Part shown: positions 24,941-32,497 of the stretch, one piece after another
Position numbering within the stretch: position 1 is the first letter of the stretch
Layout: each line of letters begins with the position of its first letter
Source of the DNA: Lewinellaceae bacterium
Lineage (GTDB): Bacteria; Bacteroidota; Bacteroidia; Chitinophagales; Saprospiraceae
Direction of reading: 5' to 3'
DNA length: 64,000 bases
Assembly: GCA_016719605.1 (NCBI GenBank)
Contig: JADJYW010000022.1
Span: forward strand, 75,970-139,969
The notes under the pieces: generated by a model
Seen by the model: only the letters and a program-made list of their open reading frames with translations
Told to the model about the DNA's origin: nothing
The model's database searches: none
Program-made: the position numbers and the translations under genes

Positions 24941-26532
24941 ACCAGCAGCCACTCGCCGGAATAGTCCGTTCGTAACGTATCTACCGGCGGGCTGCCAAAC
25001 AGCCAGTAGGCAATCGGTTCATCGGACGGGTTGACGAGGTAGAGCGCGTTCGGCTTGCTGGCATCGGTCGTTCGTTGCACGATGTAGCCGAGTTTTTGAG
25101 TCATGTAAAACGAGGCCGGCTCGCGGATATACGAGGTACCGTAGGCATACCAGGTGCGGTCGCGATACTTGTCCACCAGGTCGCGCACGTCCTGCCGGGC
25201 CTTCGAGGTCTCGTTTTCATGGTGGCGCGTCGGCAGAATAATCCGATCAAACGCGATGCGGGCTACGAGTAGGGACAGGATAACCCAAAACAAATAGCGC
25301 CTCCTGTCGGCAAAATAACACGTTGCCACTGCGGCTAACGTCGCTGCCGAACCCAGCGCCAGCGGCCCGATGCCCGCCAGGAAATTGACCTCCGGTACCC
25401 ACGGCAACGCGCCAAATGCTACCGGAAGCAGCACCACCAGTACGCCCAGCAAACCCTGAAAAACCCGGTAACGCCAAGTGTTTGCCGCCCGATCCTGCTC
25501 CATGAGGTGAAAACTCAACACCGTGAACAAGGGAATGAACATCAACAGGTAGCGGGCGTACACCTGTACCGAACTCCAGTAAATGGGCAGGTTGACGGCC
25601 AAGAGCACGAAATTGAAAAATACAAAGCGGTTTTGCCGCAGGCGTTGCCAAAAATGCCGGTCGAACCACGCCAGAATGAGTAATGAAAACGGCAGGAAAT
25701 GGTAGACGGCGTCAAACGGAAAGCGGAATACATGCTCCACCGTACGCCACCACCCGAACACCACACCGGTGCGCCGCACCGATTCGTTCCACAAGTTTGG
25801 AAGAAAAACTTCCATCGGGCGGTATTGCGCATAAATAGCCAGATAGCCGCCCAAAATGGCCACAGCCAACAACCCGCCCAGAACGTGTTGCCAAGAAAAC
25901 AGCCGCCGCCACTGCCCGAAAAATACCAGTCCGGCCGTGAGCGAAAACCCCTGGAACACGATGGCAGGCAGACCCTTGAGCAAAAAGCCCGTTGCCATGA
26001 GCGCGTAGCTCACCAAAAACAGGCGTTGCCACTGCCCCCGCACCCCGAAATAATAAATACTCATAAACAGGGTGTAAATCACCACCGAAAACGTGGTGTC
26101 AATCAACCCCAACATGGAATCGTAGATCAGGAAGCGTCCGGCGAGCACGGTCATCAGGGCGGCCAGAAATGCGAATGACCGGCCAAACTCCCGAACGGTG
26201 AACCGATAAATAGCCACGCCAAAAACTACGAGGAAAAACACCGTAGCCGTCCGGGCCGGAAATTCTCCGAAGTAGCCGAACATCTTGAAAAACACCAGCA
26301 AAATCCAGTTGAATAGCGGCGGCTTGTTGATGTACGGCCAGCCGTGCAGGGTGGTGGCGATGTAGTTGCCCGACAGGTGCATTTCCAACGCTACCAGCGA
26401 GCGGATGGCCTCGTCGCCGTTGAAAGCGGCCACGCCGAGGTTGATGAGGTGCGCGGGCAGAAACAGCGCCAGGATGAACAAAACCAGATAGCGCGTGGGC
26501 AAGGCGCGGATAGCATGGACAAATTTGGTCAT
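24925..26532 (-). CDS. membrane glycosyltransferase, ArnT-like (GT39)
   Basis: This codes for 535 residues from the ATG at 26532 (MTKFVHAIRALPTRYLVLF); an ATG at 26586 would add 18 unsupported residues. About 11 membrane segments follow. The first loop has AFNGDEAIRSLVALEMHLSG, with the acidic GT-C motif, and then YINKPPLFNWIL, the strongly conserved region of ArnT-like enzymes. It would use an undecaprenyl-linked sugar to modify lipid A, glycan or protein. Length and layout match the gene at 21952-23640 but the two sequences are clearly divergent. Its last 16 bases overlap the epimerase gene on the other strand. Confidence 0.9.
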   Translation of the reverse strand: MTKFVHAIRALPTRYLVLFILALFLPAHLINLGVAAFNGDEAIRSLVALEMHLSGNYIATTLHGWPYINKPPLFNWILLVFFKMFGYFGEFPARTATVFFLVVFGVAIYRFTVREFGRSFAFLAALMTVLAGRFLIYDSMLGLIDTTFSVVIYTLFMSIYYFGVRGQWQRLFLVSYALMATGFLLKGLPAIVFQGFSLTAGLVFFGQWRRLFSWQHVLGGLLAVAILGGYLAIYAQYRPMEVFLPNLWNESVRRTGVVFGWWRTVEHVFRFPFDAVYHFLPFSLLILAWFDRHFWQRLRQNRFVFFNFVLLAVNLPIYWSSVQVYARYLLMFIPLFTVLSFHLMEQDRAANTWRYRVFQGLLGVLVVLLPVAFGALPWVPEVNFLAGIGPLALGSAATLAAVATCYFADRRRYLFWVILSLLVARIAFDRIILPTRHHENETSKARQDVRDLVDKYRDRTWYAYGTSYIREPASFYMTQKLGYIVQRTTDASKPNALYLVNPSDEPIAYWLFGSPPVDTLRTDYSGEWLLVYLRP

Positions 26533-26625
26533 GTAGTGTTGTTTTTGGCGCCACGGCGTTTCTATAGGCATGCCACAACGGCGCACAGCATTGGTCTGGA
26601 TTTTCTCTCAAAAACAGGGCTTGTT

Positions 26626-29421
26626 TTACATCCGCAACCGCCGCCACATGCTCAGTCCCAGTCCGAACAGCATGAGCAGCGAACCGAGCCAGACGAAGTT
26701 GATACCCGGGAAAATAATGGCTTCCAGCACGATGTAGTCCGAGCGGGGCGCGTTTTCTGCGATTTCGATCGGGATGCGGCGCTGTTCGTCGGAGGCCTGG
26801 GCAGCGGCAATGGTCATGGTAGCCGTTTGCGGATCAATCTGCTCGAAACGGACGTGCAGCCCCAGCGCTGGCGCCTCGTCCTTGAGGCTGAACGGGCGGT
26901 TGTCGCGAATCATATAGACCGGGTTGGCGGTGTCCGTGCGGCCGTCGGGCGCCGTGATTTTCAGGTTGGCGGCTACCGCGATATCCCCCGTTTGGGGCGC
27001 ATACGCGGGGTGATCCACCTCGCGGCTGATCGCGGCGAGCTGGATTTTGTAGCCGTTGAAATCCACCGTTTCGCCCTCTTTCATCGGGAATTCCTGAAAC
27101 GCCAGTTCCTCCTCCATCGTCAGCCACTGGCCCATGGACGCCTCGGTGAGGCGCACGCGCAGTTGCAACTGACCCACGTTGGCGGGCAGGGTAAAACCAC
27201 CCTGGCGCGGACGCAGGTACAGCATGGGTTCGGCGGCGAAGCCCGTGGAGTCGTCGAGGTTGAAAGCGCGCAGTTTCAGGCCGAAGGCGAGGTCGCCTTT
27301 TTCCGGTTTGTAGTCCGGGTGCACGGGCTGTTTGGTGTAGCCGTCCACGATCAGGTAGTGTTTTTTTGTAAAAATCGTATCGCCTACAATCGCTTCGTAG
27401 GGATCAAAACGCAGGCTGTCCTCTTGTTGGCGGGCAAACTCCTGATCAAGTTCGGCCTTGGGCAGGGAGGAAACGTGGGTAAAAATATCGTGGGTCAGGT
27501 AGTGCTTGGTGGAAGGGTTGGAGGCCACGATATTGGTAAACTGCCGGTCGTACATCACGTTGGGGTATAGCGTAAATGCCTCACCGGTGTAGCCGCCCTT
27601 GCCGTCCTGCTTTTTGAAACGCACCGCAAACGTGCGGGTTTGCCGCTCCACGGTATCTTGCAGGTAGGTGGCCTCGAAGCCGCGCATCGGCATGGGCGCT
27701 TCCTTGAGCAGGAGAATGTTTTTGTTCAGATCGTCGCCGCCCATACCCTCGATAAGGCCCTCCATGGCGAAAGCATTGGTGGAAATCCACTCCTTGTTCA
27801 GGCCGGTACCGAGGATGCCGAGTACCAATATCCCGAAACCAATATGCGACAGCGCCGAGCCGGCTTGCTTCAGGTTGCCTTTTATGAAACTAATGATGTA
27901 GTCCACGTTGGCTGCCAGGGTGAACATAGCGGCAAACAACAGCGTGAAATACTGCCACGCGCTGATGTTGAGCCACAGCGCGTTCAGCGCCGAGAGCGCC
28001 ACCGCCACACCGGCTGCAAGGGCAATATGCCGGACAAATTTTTTCATCCAGACGTCCGTGTTGCGCTCGCCGTAGCGCAGCCACTGGGCGGTGCCGGTCA
28101 GCAGGCTGATAAATACCGCAATCCAGAGTTGGTAGCGGTTGTGGTGTGCCACGGGATCTTTCAGCGCCGCACCCACATAATCGGGGTTGAAGGCCTGCAC
28201 GATTTTGTTCCAGACCGGCAGCGACGTGGCGCCCGTGATCAGTACGGCGGAGAAAAACAGTACCAGCGATCCGATGAACATCCAGAACTCGCGGGATGCC
28301 GAAGCCTCCTCGGTGTCCATGTCCGGCACGTCTTTGCGCCGGGCCAGCCACAGTGCTGCGCCGAGCACGGAGAATACACCGATGAATAATACTAACTGCA
28401 TGCCCAGCCCCATTTCCGTGAATGCGTGTGCCGACGAATCGCCGAGTATACCGCTGCGGGTGAGGTAGGTGGAGTACAGGATGAGCACGAACGACAGCAG
28501 GTAAAACGCGTAGGTACTGCGGATGGAGTAGCCGGTATTGCGGGCCACGAGATTGGTGTGGATGCCCGCCACCAGCACGATCCAGGGTACCAGCGAGGTG
28601 TTTTCGACCGGGTCCCAGGCCCAATAGCCGCCAAACGACAATGCCTCGTAGGCCCATGCACCGCCCATCAGGATACCGAGGCCGAGAATGGCGCCGGAGA
28701 ACAGCGCCCAGGGCAGAGCGGGCTTCAGCCAGTCCTTGTGGTCGCGCGTCCACAATCCGGCAATGGCGTAGGCGAACGGCACGATGGTAGAAGCAAATCC
28801 GAGGAAGAGGGTGGGGGGGTGGATGGTCATCCAGTAGTTCTGGAGCAGGGGATTCAGGCCATTGCCCTTGATTTGCGACAGGTAGTCCGCTTGCGCGAAA
28901 ATCGGTGCGTCCATCGTTTGGCGCAGCAGATCGAACGGGCTGGCTCCGAGGCGGTAATCGCCGAAGTACAAGCCGAGAATCATGGAGGAAATGAATACTT
29001 CTGCCAGCGCTACCACCGCCAAAACGGGGGCTTCCCACTTGCCGGCACGCAGCATGAGCACCACGCCCAGCACGATATGCCAGAAACTCCAGAGCAGAAA
29101 ACTGCCCTGTTGTTCTTTCCAAAACGCCGAAAATGTGTATTCGAACGGTAGGTCGTCCGACACATTCGCCCAGGCGTACTGGTACTCGTAGTATTTTTTT
29201 ACCAGAATAATGAACAGCGCGCCGATGACGCCCAGCGTAGCCAGACCGTGCAGCAGGAACGAGAAACGGCCCAAATTGCGCCAACCCTCAAAAGCCGCTG
29301 TGTCGCGGCGCCGAACGGCCAAAAAGTAAGCCACTCCGGCGAGTAAGGCGGCTACGAAGGACAACACCACGCAGAGGTGGCCCAGTTGGCCGGGGAAAAG
29401 ATGCTCTCCAGTATAATTCAT
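26626..29421 (-). CDS. ccmF: cytochrome c haem lyase subunit CcmF/CcsA family
   Basis: This codes for 931 residues, longer than E. coli CcmF (about 650) because of a large C-terminal periplasmic part. The N-terminal two thirds has about 15 membrane segments with the tryptophan-rich haem-handling motif GGYWAWDPVEN (about residue 260) and the conserved WMTIHPPTLFLG. The C-terminal region (about 560-900) is soluble and ends with a last membrane segment. CcmF accepts haem from holo-CcmE and attaches it to the CxxCH motifs of exported apocytochromes. The ccmE gene lies immediately upstream on the same strand, so this is a partial system I locus; the di-haem peroxidase at 15383-16558 is a possible client. 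Confidence 0.93.
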   Translation of the reverse strand: MNYTGEHLFPGQLGHLCVVLSFVAALLAGVAYFLAVRRRDTAAFEGWRNLGRFSFLLHGLATLGVIGALFIILVKKYYEYQYAWANVSDDLPFEYTFSAFWKEQQGSFLLWSFWHIVLGVVLMLRAGKWEAPVLAVVALAEVFISSMILGLYFGDYRLGASPFDLLRQTMDAPIFAQADYLSQIKGNGLNPLLQNYWMTIHPPTLFLGFASTIVPFAYAIAGLWTRDHKDWLKPALPWALFSGAILGLGILMGGAWAYEALSFGGYWAWDPVENTSLVPWIVLVAGIHTNLVARNTGYSIRSTYAFYLLSFVLILYSTYLTRSGILGDSSAHAFTEMGLGMQLVLFIGVFSVLGAALWLARRKDVPDMDTEEASASREFWMFIGSLVLFFSAVLITGATSLPVWNKIVQAFNPDYVGAALKDPVAHHNRYQLWIAVFISLLTGTAQWLRYGERNTDVWMKKFVRHIALAAGVAVALSALNALWLNISAWQYFTLLFAAMFTLAANVDYIISFIKGNLKQAGSALSHIGFGILVLGILGTGLNKEWISTNAFAMEGLIEGMGGDDLNKNILLLKEAPMPMRGFEATYLQDTVERQTRTFAVRFKKQDGKGGYTGEAFTLYPNVMYDRQFTNIVASNPSTKHYLTHDIFTHVSSLPKAELDQEFARQQEDSLRFDPYEAIVGDTIFTKKHYLIVDGYTKQPVHPDYKPEKGDLAFGLKLRAFNLDDSTGFAAEPMLYLRPRQGGFTLPANVGQLQLRVRLTEASMGQWLTMEEELAFQEFPMKEGETVDFNGYKIQLAAISREVDHPAYAPQTGDIAVAANLKITAPDGRTDTANPVYMIRDNRPFSLKDEAPALGLHVRFEQIDPQTATMTIAAAQASDEQRRIPIEIAENAPRSDYIVLEAIIFPGINFVWLGSLLMLFGLGLSMWRRLRM

Positions 29422-29438
29422 GTATGTGGATGTTGAAG

Positions 29439-29470
29439 CAAAAATAACTTGGCAAGGGGCAAGTTGGCAA
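29439..29470 (-). promoter_or_regulatory. putative promoter of ccmF
   Basis: On the minus strand TTG (29468-29470) and TATTTTTG (29439-29446) are spaced by 21 bases, matching the Bacteroidota consensus. The ATG at 29421 follows 17 bases after the -7 box. Confidence 0.5.
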
Positions 29471-29513
29471 CCTGCCTTTTGAATTATTCTTTGACGTTAT
29501 CGGTGACCTGGAT

Positions 29514-29618
29514 GCGACCTGCCCCCACCCTTAAAGGGGAGTTGATCAGAGCAAGTGGCCAGACTCTTTCAATTACCGCTCGATCAACTCCCCTTTAGGG
29601 GTGGGGGGCTGGGGTCGC
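29514..29618. repeat. imperfect inverted repeat with about 35-bp arms
   Basis: Left arm 29514-29547 and right arm 29582-29618 are inverted copies with a few gaps. Both contain CACCC(T)TAAAGGGGAGTTGATC. The 34-base centre is unpaired. It sits between ccmE and ccmF and resembles interspersed palindromic repeats of Bacteroidota. Confidence 0.7.
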
Positions 29619-29646
29619 AGTCGGGTACAACATGCGGATAGTCACT

Positions 29647-30042
29647 TTATTCTTTTTCCGAGCGCACATACACCTCTTCGTCCTTGTACTTGGAGGGGCA
29701 TTTGAGCAGCATGTCGGCGGCTTCGAAGGTGTCGCCGTTCATTTGGCCGGTGAGCACGATTTGTTCGGAGCGCTCGAAGTCCTGCGGTTTGCTGGCGCGC
29801 AGCACCACGCGGCGCACGTCGCCCGCATCGTCGCGGAGGTAAAAAGCGAGGAAGTTGGGGTCTTTTTCCGGGTTGTATTCCACGGGTTTGTCCTGCACGA
29901 GTTGGCCGACTAATTTCACACGGTCGCCTTTTTGGGCTGCCTGCTCGAAGTTGGCGTAGGTGGTCACATCCGAACTGGCGGAGATGAGGATGGCGATGGC
30001 CACGGCCACAACGGCTATTGCGATGAGGTGGGAACGTTTCAT
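29647..30042 (-). CDS. ccmE: CcmE-type cytochrome c maturation haem chaperone with CxxxY site
   Basis: This codes for 131 residues, close to the usual size. A single N-terminal membrane anchor (about 5-22) is followed by an OB-fold beta barrel (about 40-115: VKLVGQLVQDKPVEYNP, NFLAFYLRDDAGDVRRVVL, SEQIVLTGQM). In the classical protein the haem is bound by His in HDExY; here the same place reads CPSKY (C115, Y119), a CxxxY variant. The protein would hold haem in the periplasm and pass it to CcmF, encoded just downstream. The cysteine variant is known from some sulfate reducers and archaea. There is a -7 box just upstream (30060-30067). Confidence 0.9.
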   Translation of the reverse strand: MKRSHLIAIAVVAVAIAILISASSDVTTYANFEQAAQKGDRVKLVGQLVQDKPVEYNPEKDPNFLAFYLRDDAGDVRRVVLRASKPQDFERSEQIVLTGQMNGDTFEAADMLLKCPSKYKDEEVYVRSEKE

Positions 30043-30059
30043 GTGTATTTGTTTTGGCG

Positions 30060-30067
30060 CAAAAGTA
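30060..30067 (-). promoter_or_regulatory. -7 promoter box of ccmE
   Basis: The minus strand reads TACTTTTG, 18 bases before the ATG at 30042. No clear -33 element was found. Confidence 0.4.
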
Positions 30068-30197
30068 CGGAGACAGGCAGGTTTGTCCAGATGATTTTTG
30101 CCGGTCGCGGGTGTTTAGATTTTGACGCCGGTTATACGATTCAGTTTTGCCTGGGGTGATCCCCTGTCTACCGCCGCTTCCACTTCCAGCACTAAGG

Positions 30198-31721
30198 TTA
30201 CGATAAACCCGCGCTGCGGCCGGCGGCCCCGAAGCCGATATGGTCGTCGGCGTAGGTAATGTCGGCTGCCGGCACGGCGTGCTTGCCGAGTGTACCGAGC
30301 AGGTTTTGGTAAAAATCGCCCTCTTTCCGGCTGACGATCCCGGCGAGTTTGTCCACGGTGTCTATTTTTCGTTTGGAAAAAAGCACGACGAGCCGGTCGG
30401 TGCCGGCGTGGGCGATTTTCAGTGCTTTGGCGGGGCCGGGAATGACTACCTCGCCGCCGCCGGTCAGGAGCAGGGCGCTCTCGTTTTGGCCGTCAAATTT
30501 TTCATTCAGGCCTGCTTGCCGTGGCCAGTGAAAATGTACGGTGCGTTGGGCATCCACGCTGAAAACATACAGGTACTCGTCGTCGCGTCGGGTGGCCGCC
30601 AGCAACTGGAACAGCTGGCCCACAGGCCAGTCTTTTCGGCGTAGCCGATACACCCCGCCCCGGCGTTCCACCTCGGCGGCCTCAAAAAGGGGCAGCCCGC
30701 TCTGCTCCTGCCAGCCGGTGAGGTGGCGAAACTGAAAATCGCCACCCAGCTCCACCAGCGGGCGCTCTTCGGTGTTTTGGCTATCGGGTTTGGCGTTTTG
30801 ATCTGTCGGGGCATCCGGGCCGGGCTGGTCGGTTACACTTGCCTGCGGACGTTCTTCAGGCACGGCCATTTTTTCGGGCGCTACCAGATAGAGGGTGTAG
30901 GCGTATTTGCAGAAATCGCCAAAGTCTTTGTATTTCACCCAGATAAATCCGTTGTCGCCCCAGTTTTTTCCCCAGGAGTTCATGATTCGGAAGGCTTCCT
31001 TGCGGTCGTCGTAGCCCACAACCACCATAGCGTGGCCGCCGGCGGGCGCGGTGTTGCCGAGTGCCGGATGCCAGTACTGGGCGTTTTTTAGTTCATAAAA
31101 ATTGCGCAGCACCAGCATGCCCACCACTACGGGTTTGTTTTTGGCCAGAACGACCTTGACGCGCCGCACCTTGATGTCGGCAGCCTCTTTGGTGCCGAAC
31201 AGGGTGAGATAATCTTCGATGGCAAAACGTTTGGCGTGGGTAGCCACGGCACTGTCGGGCGCCTGCAGGCAGTCGTTTACATTGAAATCGAACTGCCGGG
31301 CAAGGCAGTCGCCCTGTTCCATGAGCAGGCGCATGGCATCGGAAATACGCGAGCCTTTGCGGCAGTCCTCGGTCTTGATCTGATTGTATAGAAACAGGGC
31401 CGAGTGGGCATTTCGGGTAATGACGGCCTGGTCGGTGCATCGGTTCAGGATGGCCCGCTGGATGGAGAGTGCCCCGTAGCCGGCCGCCCAGCCCACGCAG
31501 GAAAAAATGTAGCCCTGGTGCCGCACTTCGGGGCAATACGGCGTGAGGTCCACCGCCACAGGCAGTTCGGCTTTGCTGCCATCCTCGGGCGCTTGTCGAG
31601 GCTGGGTGTCGTAGGTGTCGTCTTCGAGCAGGAGACCGGAAACGAAATCGTCGTCGGGCGTTTGTGCGCGGGCAAACGCGGCCAGCAGGAACAAAAAAAG
31701 AAAAGGTATCAGGTGTTTCAT
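30198..31721 (-). CDS. papain-like (C1 family) cysteine peptidase, exported
   Basis: This codes for 507 residues from the ATG at 31721, which begins a signal peptide (MKHLIPFLFLFLLAAFARAQ); the open frame upstream overlaps the Sua5/YrdC gene. The catalytic residues are seen in HQGYIFSCVGWAA (Q69, C75), AGGHAMVVVGYDD (H230) and MNSWGKNWGDNG (N248), in the order and spacing of papain. After a Pro/Asp-rich linker (about 290-320) comes a C-terminal region with no recognised domain (about 325-507), possibly a substrate or surface-binding module. It probably degrades extracellular or periplasmic proteins. No T9SS domain is seen. Confidence 0.9.
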   Translation of the reverse strand: MKHLIPFLFLFLLAAFARAQTPDDDFVSGLLLEDDTYDTQPRQAPEDGSKAELPVAVDLTPYCPEVRHQGYIFSCVGWAAGYGALSIQRAILNRCTDQAVITRNAHSALFLYNQIKTEDCRKGSRISDAMRLLMEQGDCLARQFDFNVNDCLQAPDSAVATHAKRFAIEDYLTLFGTKEAADIKVRRVKVVLAKNKPVVVGMLVLRNFYELKNAQYWHPALGNTAPAGGHAMVVVGYDDRKEAFRIMNSWGKNWGDNGFIWVKYKDFGDFCKYAYTLYLVAPEKMAVPEERPQASVTDQPGPDAPTDQNAKPDSQNTEERPLVELGGDFQFRHLTGWQEQSGLPLFEAAEVERRGGVYRLRRKDWPVGQLFQLLAATRRDDEYLYVFSVDAQRTVHFHWPRQAGLNEKFDGQNESALLLTGGGEVVIPGPAKALKIAHAGTDRLVVLFSKRKIDTVDKLAGIVSRKEGDFYQNLLGTLGKHAVPAADITYADDHIGFGAAGRSAGLS

Positions 31722-31831
31722 GGCCGTGCAGATGGAGTGATTAGCCGCGCTCGTTGTGGGGACGAAGGTCGGACTGCTGGCAACCAGAAAAGGTAAAAAA
31801 GTATTAAAAACCCGCAAGAAGGGTAGGGGGG

Positions 31832-32404
31832 CTATTCCCGCAAAAATTCCAGTTCGTTGTGGCGATCCATCCGGGCAATGGCCGACGGCTCCTTTGGCTC
31901 CTTGTCGTCCTGGCGGTATTTGACCACATAGTCCACGCCACCGAGTATTTCGCTGCTGATGGCGCCGAATGTGGGGGGATATGGTTCGCCGGTTTTGGCT
32001 GCGGCAGTGCTCACGATGGGCTTGCCCAGCGCCTGGATCAGTTCCTGGCAAAACTCGTCGGTGGCTACGCGGATGGCGATGGTGCCTTTTTTGCCTTTTA
32101 AAGCATCGGGCAAGCCGGGAGCGGGATCATACAGTACGGTCAGTGGGCGCTGCAGGTAGGCCAGCAGTGTTTCTACCCGCGGGTGGACCCAGGTCACATA
32201 GCGCTTCAGCATTTCGATGCTGTCTACCAACAGGATATAGCCTTGTCCGGGGGGCTGTTCTTTCAGTGCCGAGAGGCGCTCGATGGCTGTTTCATTGGTT
32301 GCATCACAGCCGATACCCCAAATGGTATCGGTCGGGTAGCAAACCAAACCGCCTGATTCGAGCAGGCGGGCAATGTCTGAAATGTCGTCACGTAGCAGGA
32401 ACAT
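31832..32404 (-). CDS. L-threonylcarbamoyladenylate synthase (Sua5/YrdC/YwlC family)
   Basis: This codes for 190 residues from the ATG at 32404; an ATG at 32458 is less likely. The YrdC fold is evident from GGLVCYPTDTIWGIGCDA (about residues 16-33), RLSALKEQPPGQGYILLVDS, RPLTVLYDP, GTIAIRVATDEFC and GKPIVSTAAAKTGEPYP. It would make threonylcarbamoyl-AMP for the universal tRNA modification t6A37. It is the short form that lacks a C-terminal Sua5 domain. The KxR and SxN-like positions that define TsaC are partly changed (KEQPPGQGY, STAAAKTGE), as in the YciO-like branch, so a paralogous role is possible. Confidence 0.88.
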   Translation of the reverse strand: MFLLRDDISDIARLLESGGLVCYPTDTIWGIGCDATNETAIERLSALKEQPPGQGYILLVDSIEMLKRYVTWVHPRVETLLAYLQRPLTVLYDPAPGLPDALKGKKGTIAIRVATDEFCQELIQALGKPIVSTAAAKTGEPYPPTFGAISSEILGGVDYVVKYRQDDKEPKEPSAIARMDRHNELEFLRE

Positions 32405-32497
32405 ACTCAACAATTGGCGTTTCTTTGTCGTTGATTCGTGAAAATTTGTAGCCGGCAAAAGTCCGGTTTTTCACCCAACAATTTTGAACTAAAGCAC

